Assembly: GCF_026241155.1 (NCBI RefSeq)
Contig: NZ_JAPFGP010000018.1
Span: forward strand, 1 to 64,000
DNA from: Paucibacter sp. PLA-PC-4
GTDB lineage: Bacteria; Pseudomonadota; Gammaproteobacteria; Burkholderiales; Burkholderiaceae_C
Direction of reading: 5' to 3'
DNA: 64,000 nucleotides
Both the position numbers and the translations under genes were made by a program. The number at the start of each line of letters is the position of its first letter. Position 1 is the first letter of the stretch. The notes beneath the pieces were generated by a model. The model made no database searches, was not told the origin of the DNA, and was given only the letters and a program-made list of their open reading frames with translations. This document shows, piece by piece, positions 35,827 through 44,932 of this stretch.

Positions 35827-37680
35827 TCAGGGCACAGTGCAAAGGCAATGGACCACGGCTGCGAACGGCCGGCCCTGCGTGCCCAGCGTCGCCAGCCAGG
35901 CCAGCTCACCGGCCGCCGCCTGGGTCGGCAGCGCCAGCCCGCCCAGTTGGGCGCGCACGGCGCCGGCCACCCGCTCGCCGACCACATCACCGAGTCCATC
36001 CAGCAGCCGCTCGATACGGCCGCGCTCGCGCTCCACATAGCTCAGCCGCGGCTCGCCCTCCAGCTTGGCCAACTCGGCGGCGGCCTTGACGGCATCGCCA
36101 TAGCTGCCGAGCTGGTCGATCAGCCCGCGCTCCAGCGCCTGGGCGCCGGTCCAGACCCGGCCCTGGGCCACGGCGTCGATCTCGGCCACTGGCTTCTTGC
36201 GCGCGGCAGCGGCCTTGCCGGTGAAGTCGTCGTAGATGTGCTGGATGGCCGACTGCACCGCCGTGCGCATGCGCGGGTCAAGCGGGCGGCGCGGGTCATA
36301 GCCGCCACCGGCCAGCCAGGTCGTGGTGTGGCCGCCGGTGTGGATGGACAGCTTGTCCAGCAGCTTGTCGGCCGTCGGCAGCATGCCAAACACGCCGATC
36401 GAGCCGGTCACGGTACTCGCGTCGGCAATCACGCGGTCGGCCGCCATCGAGATCCAGTAGCCGCCCGAGGCCGCCACATCGCCCATCGACACCACCACCG
36501 GCTTGCCGGCCTTGCGCGTGAGCTCCAGCTCGCGGCGCACGATCTCGGAAGCCACCGCGCTGCCGCCGGGCGAGTTGACGCGCAACACCAGGGCCTTGAT
36601 GTCCTCGTTCTCGCGCGCCTGGCGGATCAGCTGGGCAGTCGAGTCGCCGCCGACCTTGCCGGGGCCGGCCTCGCCGTCAACGATCTCGCCTTCGGCCACG
36701 ACCACACCAATCACCGCCCCCTCGGTCCTGGGCTTCAGCGTGGCCTGATAGGCGGCCAGCGAGATCTGGCGGAAGCTCTTGGCCTTCTCGTCGCGCGCAC
36801 CGCGCTCGATCAGCATCGCGCGGATCTCGTCGCGGGTCTTCAGACCGTCGACCAGGCGCTCCTTGAGCGCCAGCTGGGCCGTGTCACCCTTGACCGCTTG
36901 CAGGCGCTGCGGCAGCTCCTCGATGCCTAGCGCCACCGCGCCCTTGTCGAGCTTTCGGGCCGTCTCGACGGCGCCGGTATAGCGAGCCCACAGATCGCCG
37001 TACAAATAGGCGTCGGACTCCAAGGTCGCCGGCGACGGCGCGTTGGCGAAATAAGGCTCGCCAAAGTTCTTGTAGGTGCCGACCCGTATCACATTGGGCT
37101 CGATGCCGACGCGCTCCAGCGCGTCCTTGTAATAGTTGCGATAGCGGCCGAAGCCCTCCATCATCGCCATGCCCATCGGGTGCATATAGACCTCGTCGGC
37201 ACGTGCCGCGAGGAAATAGCTGCGCTGGTCGTAGCCACCGGCATAGGCCAGCACCGGCTTCTTGCTGTCCTTCTTGAAACGCTCCAGCGCCGCCGCCACC
37301 TCGCGCAGCCCAGCCTGGCCACCGCCGCCAAAGTCGTCCAGCGCCAGCAGCACTGTCGAGATCTTCGGATCGGTGGCCGCCGCCTCCAGCACCTGCAGCA
37401 CGTCGCGCAGCCGGGTCTGGGCCTGCGGCGTCTGGCCCTGCAGCTGGGCCATGGCCTGGTCGCGCGCCGAACCCGAATACTGCTCGACCAGCCGACCCTT
37501 CAGATCCAGCACCAGGGTGGTCTTGTCCTCAAGCGGTTTCGGGCCGCGGGTCGCGAGCGCGACGATTACGCCAACCACAAGGGCCAGCAGCAGCAGATTC
37601 AGCAGCGCGCGCCGGCTGGCGTCGAGCAGCCACCAGAGCTTGGAGAAGAACCAGCCCAGCGGGCGGAGGATGGACATCAT
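35827..37680 (-). CDS. sppA: Signal peptide peptidase SppA (67 kDa type)
   Basis: Inner-membrane serine/lysine protease that degrades cleaved signal peptides. The 617-residue protein has one N-terminal membrane helix (LLNLLLLALVVGVIVALA) and two tandem SppA domains. The catalytic lysine is near 204 (VGTYKNFGEPY) and the nucleophile serine near 405 (DVAASGGYWIS), matching the long two-domain form of Escherichia coli. The C-terminal extension ends in AAVVHCLCTVP. Two consecutive ATGs are possible starts. It is divergent from the glutamate-synthase-like gene. Confidence 0.93.
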   Translation of the reverse strand: MMSILRPLGWFFSKLWWLLDASRRALLNLLLLALVVGVIVALATRGPKPLEDKTTLVLDLKGRLVEQYSGSARDQAMAQLQGQTPQAQTRLRDVLQVLEAAATDPKISTVLLALDDFGGGGQAGLREVAAALERFKKDSKKPVLAYAGGYDQRSYFLAARADEVYMHPMGMAMMEGFGRYRNYYKDALERVGIEPNVIRVGTYKNFGEPYFANAPSPATLESDAYLYGDLWARYTGAVETARKLDKGAVALGIEELPQRLQAVKGDTAQLALKERLVDGLKTRDEIRAMLIERGARDEKAKSFRQISLAAYQATLKPRTEGAVIGVVVAEGEIVDGEAGPGKVGGDSTAQLIRQARENEDIKALVLRVNSPGGSAVASEIVRRELELTRKAGKPVVVSMGDVAASGGYWISMAADRVIADASTVTGSIGVFGMLPTADKLLDKLSIHTGGHTTTWLAGGGYDPRRPLDPRMRTAVQSAIQHIYDDFTGKAAAARKKPVAEIDAVAQGRVWTGAQALERGLIDQLGSYGDAVKAAAELAKLEGEPRLSYVERERGRIERLLDGLGDVVGERVAGAVRAQLGGLALPTQAAAGELAWLATLGTQGRPFAAVVHCLCTVP

Positions 37681-37818
37681 GTGGTGGGATCCCTGGTTGC
37701 GGGCCTGGCCCGGTCGAATTGATTGTAGGCAGGCAGGTCAAAGCCGCCCTGCTCGCTCGATAGGTCCGGCCAAACAGCGCTTAGCATGCCAGCCTTGGCG
37801 ACTGCAAAGGCTTCCTCC

Positions 37819-39462
37819 ATGCCCGCTTGGCTGCTCCGACTCGATCATCATTTCCCGATCCGCTACAGCGCCTGGCTGCTGTGCATCATCGCCGCGCTGA
37901 TCAGTGCGATCGCCTGGGTGCTGGACGGCGTCGACGGGCTGGCCGTCGTGATCTTTGGCTCACTGAGCCTGGTCGGCCTGGCCGATGTGCGCCAGACCAA
38001 GCGCTCGCTGCTGCGCAACTATCCGGTGATCGGCCATCTGCGCTTCATGCTGGAGTTCATCCGCCCCGAGATCCGCCAGTACTTTCTGGAGGCCGACAAC
38101 GAGGCCGCGCCGTTCTCGCGCCAGCAGCGCTCGCTGGTCTACCAGCGCGCCAAGGGCGAGCCCGACAAGCGCCCCTTCGGCACCCAGCTGGAGGTCGGTG
38201 CGCTGGGCTATGAATGGATCAACCATTCGCTGCAGCCCACCCAGCTGCCCAGCCACGACTTCCGCGTGCTGATCGGTGCCGACCGCGCCCAGCCCTACGA
38301 GGCCAGCGTCTTCAATATCTCGGCGATGAGCTTCGGCGCGCTCAGCGCCAATGCCATCCTGGCACTGAACGCCGGCGCCCAGCGCGGCGGCTTCGCCCAC
38401 GACACTGGCGAGGGATCGATCAGCTTGCACCACCGCCAGCACGGCGGCGACCTGATCTGGGAGATCGGCTCCGGCTACTTCGGCTGCCGCAACGAGGACG
38501 GCAGCTTCAACGCCGAGCGCTTCGAGCTCAATGCCCGCGACCCGCAGGTCAAGCTGATCGAGCTCAAGCTCAGCCAGGGCGCCAAGCCCGGCCATGGCGG
38601 CGTGCTGCCCGGCCCCAAGGTGACCGCCGAAATCGCCGCCGCCCGAGGCGTCAACATCGGCGAGGACTGCATCTCGCCGGCCTCGCACAGCGCCTTCGGC
38701 ACGCCGCTGGAGATGCTTCACTTCATCGAGCGGCTGCGCCAGCTCAGCGGGGGCAAGCCGACCGGCTTCAAGCTCTGCATCGGCCATCCCTGGGAGTGGT
38801 TCGCGATCGCCAAGGCCATGCTGGAGAGCGGCATCGTGCCGGACTTCATCGTCGTCGACGGCGCCGAGGGCGGCACCGGCGCCGCCCCGCTGGAGTTCAC
38901 CGACCATGTCGGCGCACCGCTGCAAGAAGGCCTGCTGTTGGTGCACAACACCCTGGTCGGGCTGAATCTGCGCGACAAGGTCAAGATCGGCTGCGCCGGC
39001 AAGGTCATCAGCGCCTTCGACATCGCCCGCATGATGGCGCTGGGCGCCGACTGGTGCAATTCGGCGCGCGGCTTCATGTTCGCCTTGGGCTGCATCCAGG
39101 CCCAGACCTGCCACACCGGCCACTGCCCCACCGGCGTCACAACCCAGGACCCGCAGCGCCAGCAGGCCCTGATCGTGCCCGACAAGGCCGAGCGCGTGTT
39201 CCGCTTCCACCAGCTGACCCTGGAAGCCCTGCGCGAGCTGGTACAGGCCGCCGGCCTGCACCACCCCAGCGAGATCTGCGCCGCCCACATCGTCCACCGC
39301 ATCAACAAGCACGAGGTCCGCTTGCTGGCCAATCTGCTGCCCTTCATCAAGCCCGGCAGCCTGCTCACGGGCGACTTGCCCGGCAATGTGTTCAAGATCT
39401 ATTGGCCGCTGGCCAGCGCGCACAGCTTCGCGGCGCAGGGAGCGGTGGGCCCGGCGAGTTGA
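37819..39462 (+). CDS. FMN-binding glutamate synthase family protein
   Basis: A 547-residue protein with two N-terminal membrane helices (YSAWLLCIIAALISAIAWVL and GLAVVIFGSLSLVGLADV). A stand-alone glutamate synthase FMN/iron-sulfur-like domain follows. FMN-contact and active-site regions include HPWEWFAIAKAML, VVDGAEGGTGAAPLEFTDH and NSARGFMFALGCIQAQTC. The glutaminase domain and the partner small subunit are absent. Such orphan homologues occur in many bacteria, and their substrate is unknown. The ATG at 37819 has AAGG eight bases upstream; an ATG at 37786 is also in frame. Confidence 0.85.
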   Translation: MPAWLLRLDHHFPIRYSAWLLCIIAALISAIAWVLDGVDGLAVVIFGSLSLVGLADVRQTKRSLLRNYPVIGHLRFMLEFIRPEIRQYFLEADNEAAPFSRQQRSLVYQRAKGEPDKRPFGTQLEVGALGYEWINHSLQPTQLPSHDFRVLIGADRAQPYEASVFNISAMSFGALSANAILALNAGAQRGGFAHDTGEGSISLHHRQHGGDLIWEIGSGYFGCRNEDGSFNAERFELNARDPQVKLIELKLSQGAKPGHGGVLPGPKVTAEIAAARGVNIGEDCISPASHSAFGTPLEMLHFIERLRQLSGGKPTGFKLCIGHPWEWFAIAKAMLESGIVPDFIVVDGAEGGTGAAPLEFTDHVGAPLQEGLLLVHNTLVGLNLRDKVKIGCAGKVISAFDIARMMALGADWCNSARGFMFALGCIQAQTCHTGHCPTGVTTQDPQRQQALIVPDKAERVFRFHQLTLEALRELVQAAGLHHPSEICAAHIVHRINKHEVRLLANLLPFIKPGSLLTGDLPGNVFKIYWPLASAHSFAAQGAVGPAS

Positions 39463-40026
39463 GGGGCTGATGCATTGGAAGCATCGATAACAGCCTGGCG
39501 CGCGGCGCCGCCTTGCAAGTTTCTAATGTTCCCAACGGAGGGCAGGGGCATGTCTTGACTGCAGGTTAAGGCATGCCCACGAGCCAACTGGGCAGTTTTC
39601 GCTAGCCACGACTTGGCAGCGCAGTTGCGCTCTCAGCCCATGTGCAGTCTGCAACGGTGATGCCTCCTTAAAATTGGCGAAGGCAAGCAGCATCCCCCCT
39701 GCGGAGCGCAACATGGCCTTGGTCAACAAAGTCATTCTCATCGAGGGTGCGAGATGAAGCTCACCATCCGCAAGCAGGAAAGCGGGGAAGGACGAGCGAT
39801 CGTCATTGAGCGCTCAGACCCACTCAGGCATTTCAGCAAGGATGGTCCTTGCGTAAGGCTTCTGGCTTTGCTTGTCAGCCAATGCCCCGCTGTTGCACTC
39901 GTAGTTCTAGTGATGGGTGTTGGGCGCGGTTGGTGGTAATGCCCATGTCGGCGGCTGAGGGCAACTCAACCCTCTCGAAGATCCGTACGCTTGTCGAGAA
40001 CTGTGAACCTAATCCCGTCCGCGCCA
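39463..40026. other. Gene-poor stretch beside the toxin-antitoxin pair
   Basis: About 560 bases without a supported gene. It has lower GC and irregular codon structure compared with the flanks. A 14-codon frame at 39713 (MALVNKVILI...) recalls the start of single-strand-binding proteins but is not followed by more of one, and a 61-codon frame at 39754 has no recognisable similarity. The content suggests decayed or recently exchanged DNA. Confidence 0.5.
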
Positions 40027-40350
40027 TCAGGAAGCAGCCAACTCGTCTGTCAGCTCGGGATGGTTGACGATGAGCCGCATCAGGCAGGCCACGGCGCCAG
40101 GTGGCGCGAAGCGGCCTTGCTCCCAGTCGCGCAAGGTCGCCACCGGCGTGTCGATCCTTTCAGCGAAGGCGGCCTGGGTCAGGCCCGACTTCTCCCGCGC
40201 TTGACGCACGAGGATCTGCGCAGGCGTGGTGATACGCCCCTCGCCCGCCCGCGCTTCCTTCAGCGCCTGACGCAGATCGGGCAGTGCCTCGCCGGCATCG
40301 GCCTCAATGGCCCGCGCCACCGCTTCAAGGTCAAACTTCCTATTGCTCAT
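40027..40350 (-). CDS. XRE-type antitoxin (HigA-like)
   Basis: A 107-residue protein with a C-terminal helix-turn-helix (SGLTQAAFAERIDTPVATLR, continuing DWEQGRFAPPGAV) of the type found in HigA/MqsA-class antitoxins. It starts one base after the toxin stop codon. It is expected to neutralise the co-encoded toxin and repress the operon. The order, toxin before antitoxin, is the HigBA arrangement rather than RelBE. Confidence 0.8.
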   Translation of the reverse strand: MSNRKFDLEAVARAIEADAGEALPDLRQALKEARAGEGRITTPAQILVRQAREKSGLTQAAFAERIDTPVATLRDWEQGRFAPPGAVACLMRLIVNHPELTDELAAS

Positions 40351-40351
40351 G

Positions 40352-40648
40352 TCAGACCACCTTCTTGATGTTGGCAGGGTTCATGTTGCCCCGATCAGCC
40401 TTGGCATAGACCGCCACCAGCAGCACGAGTTCTTCATCGCTCAGGTTGAAATAGATCACCCGCGCACCGCCCGATTTGCCCGAACCCGCTCGGCTCCAAC
40501 GCAGCTTGCGCGCTCCGTCCGCGCCGGGGATCACATCACCCGCGGTCGGATTCACCGCAATCCAGTCAATGAACGCCAAACGCTCAGACTCATCCCACAC
40601 CTTGGCGGCCTGCTTCTGAAAGGTCGGCGTTTCGATCACCGCGCGCAT
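40352..40648 (-). CDS. RelE/HigB-type mRNA interferase toxin
   Basis: A 98-residue protein of the RelE/HigB superfamily. Typical segments are TPTFQKQAAKVWDESERLAF, GDVIPGADGARKLRWSRAGS, GGARVIYF and a hydrophobic strand EELVLLVAVYAKA followed by basic residues. It would cleave mRNA at the ribosome when not bound by the antitoxin encoded immediately downstream. No other toxin-antitoxin unit is in the window. Confidence 0.8.
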   Translation of the reverse strand: MRAVIETPTFQKQAAKVWDESERLAFIDWIAVNPTAGDVIPGADGARKLRWSRAGSGKSGGARVIYFNLSDEELVLLVAVYAKADRGNMNPANIKKVV

Positions 40649-40758
40649 GAGACTGAGTCATACGGGGATCCCGTACAAACAGCAGTGAACCCCCGCCAGC
40701 ACAGGAATTCGCGCTTCCCCTATCCTGCAGCCCTGCCGTCCACCTCGCTGTTCCCGCC

Positions 40759-41619
40759 ATGACCCTGCCCATCCCCTCCTGGCGCCGCCTGCTGCTTGGC
40801 GCGCTCGCTACCCTGGCCCTGCTGGGCGGCTGTGCCACGCTGGACGAGAAGCAGCGGGAATGGATCTTCCAGCCCAGCGACCGGACCTGGTCCGGTGGGC
40901 TGGCGGCGGCCGAGGGCATGGATGAGGTGTGGATAGCCTTCGACTCCAAGCTCAGCGGTGCGCCGGTCAAGCTGCACGGCCTTTGGATCCCGGCGGCGCG
41001 CGCGGATGCGCCGGTGCTGCTGTACCTTCATGGCGCGCGCTGGGATGTGCGCGGCAGCGCCAACCGCATGCGCCGCATGCAGGAGCTGGGTTTTTCAGTG
41101 CTGGGCATCGACTACCGCGGCTTCGGCCAGAGCAGCAAGGTGCTGCCCTCCGAGACCATGGCCTACGAAGACGCACGCGCCGCCTGGGACTGGCTGGCGA
41201 CGCAGCATCCGCGTTCGCCGCGTTATATCTTCGGCCATTCGCTGGGCGGCGCCATCGCGGTACACCTGGCCAGCGAGGTGCAGACCGCAGCGGCCGGCCT
41301 GATCGTCGAGGGCAGTTTCACCTCCATCCCCGAGGTAGCCAGCAGCTACAAATGGGGCTGGTTGCCGGTCGGCCCGCTGATCACTCAGCGCTTCGAGGCA
41401 GGCGAGCGCATCGCCGGGCTCAAGGTGCCGGTGCTGATCGTGCACGGCAGCGCCGACCGGGTCATCAAGCCCGAACTCGGCCGGGCACTGTTCGAGCGCG
41501 CGCCCGAACCCAAGCGCTTTGTGCTGGTCGAGGGCGGCTCGCACCACAACACCAATGCGGTGGGCCAGGGGCTCTACCGCGAGGCGCTGGCCGAGCTGTT
41601 CGGCCACCGCGCTCAGTAA
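40759..41619 (+). CDS. Lipoprotein alpha/beta hydrolase
   Basis: A 286-residue predicted lipoprotein hydrolase. A lipobox LLGGC places the lipidated cysteine at about residue 25, after a basic hydrophobic signal. The hydrolase domain shows LHGARWDVRGSANRM, DYRGFGQSS, the nucleophile elbow GHSLGG, an acid in HGSADRVIKPELG, and histidines in GGSHHNTN. It resembles BEM46/hydrolase-4 proteins. The 3' end overlaps the convergent 3-hydroxyacyl-CoA dehydrogenase gene by seven bases. Confidence 0.85.
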   Translation: MTLPIPSWRRLLLGALATLALLGGCATLDEKQREWIFQPSDRTWSGGLAAAEGMDEVWIAFDSKLSGAPVKLHGLWIPAARADAPVLLYLHGARWDVRGSANRMRRMQELGFSVLGIDYRGFGQSSKVLPSETMAYEDARAAWDWLATQHPRSPRYIFGHSLGGAIAVHLASEVQTAAAGLIVEGSFTSIPEVASSYKWGWLPVGPLITQRFEAGERIAGLKVPVLIVHGSADRVIKPELGRALFERAPEPKRFVLVEGGSHHNTNAVGQGLYREALAELFGHRAQ

Positions 41620-43148
41620 GAAGCAGTGCTCCAGCGCTGCTGCTGCAGCAAGGGGCTGACCCGGTAGCGCTCGCTGCGATAGGCGATGAACAGCCCGTCC
41701 AGCAGGGTCGCCACCATAGGCGCGCCCAGAAGGGCCAGCCACTCGAAAGGCCCGGCCGGATAGTTGACGCCCAGCTTCATCGCCAGATCGGCGCCTTGCT
41801 CGTCGCAGACACCCTGCCACACCGCATCGGCCCCCTCGTTGACCAGCATGGCCACGGTGCGGGCCACGGCAAGACCCGGAACATCGCGCAGTACCAGGGG
41901 CTGCCAGCCCAAGCGGCGCCATAGCGCCACCACCTGAGCCCGCGCGGCTTCGCTGGCCTGCGGCGCAAAGGCCAGCGCCAAGGCGTCGGCCCGGTCCGGT
42001 GCCACCGGCCAGTCCATCACGCCCAGCTCCGGATGCTTGCGCTGGTGCGCCAGCTCGGCCGCGCTATGGCCCATGGTCAGGTGCAGTTGCAGCTCACCGA
42101 GTTGCAGGCCGGCCCAGTCGGCCGACTCACCACGGCTGAAGCTCAGGCCCTTGTGCGCCAGCCAGTCGGCCAGACGCTCGACCAGCGCACCGCGCCCGAC
42201 CACGCTGATCGGCGGCAGCTCCACACTCTCACCGGCCGCATCGACCGGCGCCGCCGCGGCAGGCACGCCTTCGTAAAAGCCCTTGCCAACCTTGCGGCCC
42301 AGCCGTCCGCCGTCGACCAGAGCTTTTTGCACCAGCGAGGGCATATAGCGCTTGTCGCCGAAATTGGCGTCATAGACCGACTGCGTCACAAGATAGTTGG
42401 TGTCGTGGCCGATCAGATCCATCAGCTCGCAAGGCCCCATTCGGAAACCCGCACCGCGCAGCGCGCGGTCCAGCTCTGCCGGCGAGCCGGCCTGCTCCAG
42501 CAGCAGGGCCAGCGTCTCCGCGTAATAAGGCCGGGCGATACGGTTGACGATGAAGCCGGGCGTGGACTTGGCATGCACCGGCGTCTTGCCCCAGCGCTTG
42601 GCCAGTTCGTAGATCACCTGCGCCACGCGGGCCTCGGTCTCGGCGCCCCAGACCACCTCGACCAGCTTCATCAGCGGCACCGGATTGAAGAAGTGCATGC
42701 CCACCAGACGGGCCGGGTTCTTCATGCCGTTGGCCAGCGCGGTGACGCTGATCGAGGAGGTATTGGTCGCGATGATGGCGCCCGGCGCCAGCAGCGCATC
42801 GAGCTCGCGCAGCAGCGCCTGCTTGGGCTCGAGCTTTTCGACGATGACCTCGATCACCAGCGCCGCATCAGCCAGCTCGGCGGTGGCTGTAGCCGGACTC
42901 AGCCGCGCCAGCACCGCCTCGCGCGTGCCAGCCTCCATGCGGCCCTTGAGCACCAGGCCGTCCAGCGCCTTGGCGATCGAGGCGATCGCCGCCGCCGCCG
43001 CGCCCTCGCGCACATCCAGCAGCTTCACCGCGTGGCCGGCCTGGGCCGCCACCTGGGCGATACCCGCCCCCATGATGCCGGCGCCCACCACGCCAATCGG
43101 CGCCGGCTCGCTGCCGGCCACGGTCCAGATCTGATTCGTCTCGCTCAT
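41613..43148 (-). CDS. 3-hydroxyacyl-CoA dehydrogenase
   Basis: A 511-residue NAD-dependent enzyme. The Rossmann motif GAGIMGAGIAQVAAQAG starts near 22, and MHFFNPVPLMKLVEVV and the catalytic STPGFIVNRIARPYYAE segment follow. A second C-terminal 3HCDH domain makes it longer than simple FadB-type dehydrogenases and matches PaaH/PaaC of phenylacetate degradation or related beta-oxidation dehydrogenases. No paa cluster is present, so the pathway is open. The ATG at 43148 is 11 bases after the enoyl-CoA hydratase gene. Confidence 0.9.
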   Translation of the reverse strand: MSETNQIWTVAGSEPAPIGVVGAGIMGAGIAQVAAQAGHAVKLLDVREGAAAAAIASIAKALDGLVLKGRMEAGTREAVLARLSPATATAELADAALVIEVIVEKLEPKQALLRELDALLAPGAIIATNTSSISVTALANGMKNPARLVGMHFFNPVPLMKLVEVVWGAETEARVAQVIYELAKRWGKTPVHAKSTPGFIVNRIARPYYAETLALLLEQAGSPAELDRALRGAGFRMGPCELMDLIGHDTNYLVTQSVYDANFGDKRYMPSLVQKALVDGGRLGRKVGKGFYEGVPAAAAPVDAAGESVELPPISVVGRGALVERLADWLAHKGLSFSRGESADWAGLQLGELQLHLTMGHSAAELAHQRKHPELGVMDWPVAPDRADALALAFAPQASEAARAQVVALWRRLGWQPLVLRDVPGLAVARTVAMLVNEGADAVWQGVCDEQGADLAMKLGVNYPAGPFEWLALLGAPMVATLLDGLFIAYRSERYRVSPLLQQQRWSTASY

Positions 43149-43159
43149 CTCAACAATCC

Positions 43160-43945
43160 TTATTGGGGAATCCAGGCGGCCGGCCGCTTGGCCAGGAAGG
43201 CGGCAAAGCCCTCGCGCGCCTCGTCCGTCATACGCACTCGGGAAATCGTCTGTGCGGTCAGCTCGCGCACCGCCGGCGTCACCGGCCCGACCTCCAGCTC
43301 GGCGAACAAGGCCTTGATCTCGCCCTGGGCCGCCGGGCCATTGGCCAGCAGCTCGTCGACCCAGCGCTTGATCGCGGCGTCCAGCTCGTCCAGCGCCACG
43401 ACCTCGTGCACCAGGCCCATCGCCAGCGCCTGCGCGGCGCCGATGCGGCTGGCTGTCAGCGCCAGGCGCTTGGCCTGGCGCGGCCCGACCGCATTGATCA
43501 CATAAGGGCCGATCACCGCCGGCAGTATGCCGAAACGCGCCTCGCTGACCGCGAACTTCGCCTCCTCGCTGGCCACCGCGATATCGCAGGCCACCGCCAG
43601 GCCGACCCCGCCGCCCAGCGCCAGACCCTGCACGCGGGCAATCGTCGGCTTGGGGCAGGACGCGATCTTGTGCAGCATGCCGGCAAAGCTGCGCGCGTCC
43701 TCCAGATTCCACTCCCGCGTGGCCTCGGAGGCCCGCTTCATCCACTGGATGTCGGCGCCGGCGCTGAAGGCCTTGCCGGCCCCGGCCAGCACGATCACGC
43801 GCACCCGCGGATCGGCGATCAAGCGGTCAAAGCCCTGACCGATCTCGCTGATCATGACCTCGTTGAAGGCATTGAACACCTCCGGCCGGGTCATCGTCAG
43901 CTGGGCGACGCCGCGCCCATCCACCTCGATATGCAAAGTCTCCAC
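43160..43945 (-). CDS. Enoyl-CoA hydratase family protein, LiuC-like
   Basis: A 261-residue crotonase. Oxyanion segments KAFSAGADIQWMKRAS and GLALGGGVGLAVACDIAVAS, and the FGILPAVIGPYVINAVG region, resemble methylglutaconyl-CoA hydratase (LiuC) of leucine and isovalerate breakdown. The neighbour is a 3-hydroxyacyl-CoA dehydrogenase, so a beta-oxidation role is equally possible; no other liu gene is present. A GTG at 43945 is taken as the start because AGGAG lies eight bases upstream; an ATG 15 codons earlier is less likely. Confidence 0.82.
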   Translation of the reverse strand: METLHIEVDGRGVAQLTMTRPEVFNAFNEVMISEIGQGFDRLIADPRVRVIVLAGAGKAFSAGADIQWMKRASEATREWNLEDARSFAGMLHKIASCPKPTIARVQGLALGGGVGLAVACDIAVASEEAKFAVSEARFGILPAVIGPYVINAVGPRQAKRLALTASRIGAAQALAMGLVHEVVALDELDAAIKRWVDELLANGPAAQGEIKALFAELEVGPVTPAVRELTAQTISRVRMTDEAREGFAAFLAKRPAAWIPQ

Positions 43946-44017
43946 GCTGAAACTCCTGGTAATCGGGGGAGTATCGCAGCGGTGCGGCACCGGGATCGGG
44001 TACCTGGGCGCAGCGCG

Positions 44018-44524
44018 TCAGCCGGCTCTCTCGGGAGGCTCGGTGCTCTCGCGGTCGTAGCACTCGACCATGTTCTGCGCACGAAACATCTTCCAGAGCC
44101 CCGGCTCGCCACGTCGGCCGGGCCCGATCAAGATCTTGTTGGAATCCGGGTACTCGCAAGTCTCGATGTCGACCACATTCGACAGCGCCAGATAGCGCAT
44201 ACCCACCTTTCCGGTATTGATGGTCTGATGCGCCACCTCGGGCCCACCGGTCGGACAGGCAATCACATCGTGTGGTCGGATCGGGTAGCGCTGCTCGCCA
44301 AAGCGCAGCTCGCCTTCTCCTTCGAGGATAGAGAACCTCTGTTCCTCGCCATGAAGATGGTGGAATGGGCACTGCGCCTTGCCGGGCGGCTACACCGTCA
44401 GGTTCTAGCCCAGCTTGCGGGCACGGATGTGGTCGCTGATCTGGGCGCCCCTGGACGTGTAGTAACCGTTCTCCTCGACATCGTTGAACTTCAGTTCGTC
44501 GAGATTCATGATTGGCTTGGTCAC
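44018..44524 (-). pseudogene. Cupin-domain protein gene with two in-frame amber codons
   Basis: On the minus strand an otherwise continuous frame of about 160 codons encodes a cupin protein: MNLDELKFNDVEENGYYTSR, then after the stops PPGKAQCPFHHLHGEEQRFS, and later HDVIACPTGGPEVAHQTI and WKMFRAQNMVECYDRES. The metal-binding histidine pair and glutamate (FHHLHGEE) are intact. TAG codons interrupt it at 44407-44405 and 44392-44390, five codons apart, where the family normally has aromatic and aliphatic residues. The gene is probably a recent pseudogene; both stops are amber, so suppression or sequencing error should be kept in mind. Confidence 0.75.
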
Positions 44525-44552
44525 GATAGAACGCCGTTAAGACGATAAGGAT

Positions 44553-44867
44553 CTAGGTCTTCGCGTTGGCCTTGATCTTGCGGACCGCCGCCACGTCTGC
44601 GAGAAACACCACCAAGGCGTCTCGCTCATCCTGCGAGAGTTCCTTGCTTTCCATGAGGTGCAGTCTACTGATAACCACTTCAAGGGCCTCGGTCAGGTGA
44701 CCGATCTGCTTGCCATAGCTGCCGACCTGCTCAATGACCTGCTGCTCGACCTTGGCGTTGGACGTGGCGCCAAGGTTGACGCTGAACAGGTTGAAAGACC
44801 AGTTCGAAAGAACGGGCTGGGTCAGCGAACTCGGCGCCAGCTGTAAGGGCATATAGACATTTGCCAC
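44553..44867 (-). CDS. Hypothetical protein, 104 residues
   Basis: A conserved-looking small protein of unknown function. The N-terminal part is rich in Ser, Asn and Leu (PLQLAPSSLTQPVLSNWSFN), and the C-terminal half is amphipathic, with a predicted helix (GKQIGHLTEALEVVISRLHL) and acidic KELSQDERDALVVF. No domain is recognised. A GTG at 44867 is preferred because AGGGAG is six to eight bases upstream; an ATG lies further upstream. It stands alone between the cupin pseudogene and an AsmA-like gene. Confidence 0.6.
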   Translation of the reverse strand: MANVYMPLQLAPSSLTQPVLSNWSFNLFSVNLGATSNAKVEQQVIEQVGSYGKQIGHLTEALEVVISRLHLMESKELSQDERDALVVFLADVAAVRKIKANAKT

Positions 44868-44932
44868 GGAATACTCCCTGCGCGCGATCAATGCGAATGC
44901 AACACTATTCTGCGGCGAAACGCGCTAGCGAC

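Noticed and set aside
38214-39470. Plus-strand open frame of 418 codons inside the glutamate-synthase-like gene
   Set aside because: A frame-shifted shadow rich in R, P and A; the real gene is in another frame with conserved motifs.
39713-39757. Possible start of a single-strand-binding protein (MALVNKVILI)
   Set aside because: Only 14 codons and not continued in any frame; chance resemblance or remnant.
39754-39939. 61-codon frame (MKLTIRKQESGEGRAIVIER...)
   Set aside because: Composition changes midway and no homology recognised; not supported as a gene.
43149-43745. N-terminal extension of the 3-hydroxyacyl-CoA dehydrogenase frame
   Set aside because: Overlaps the enoyl-CoA hydratase gene in another frame; the Rossmann motif begins just after the ATG at 43148.
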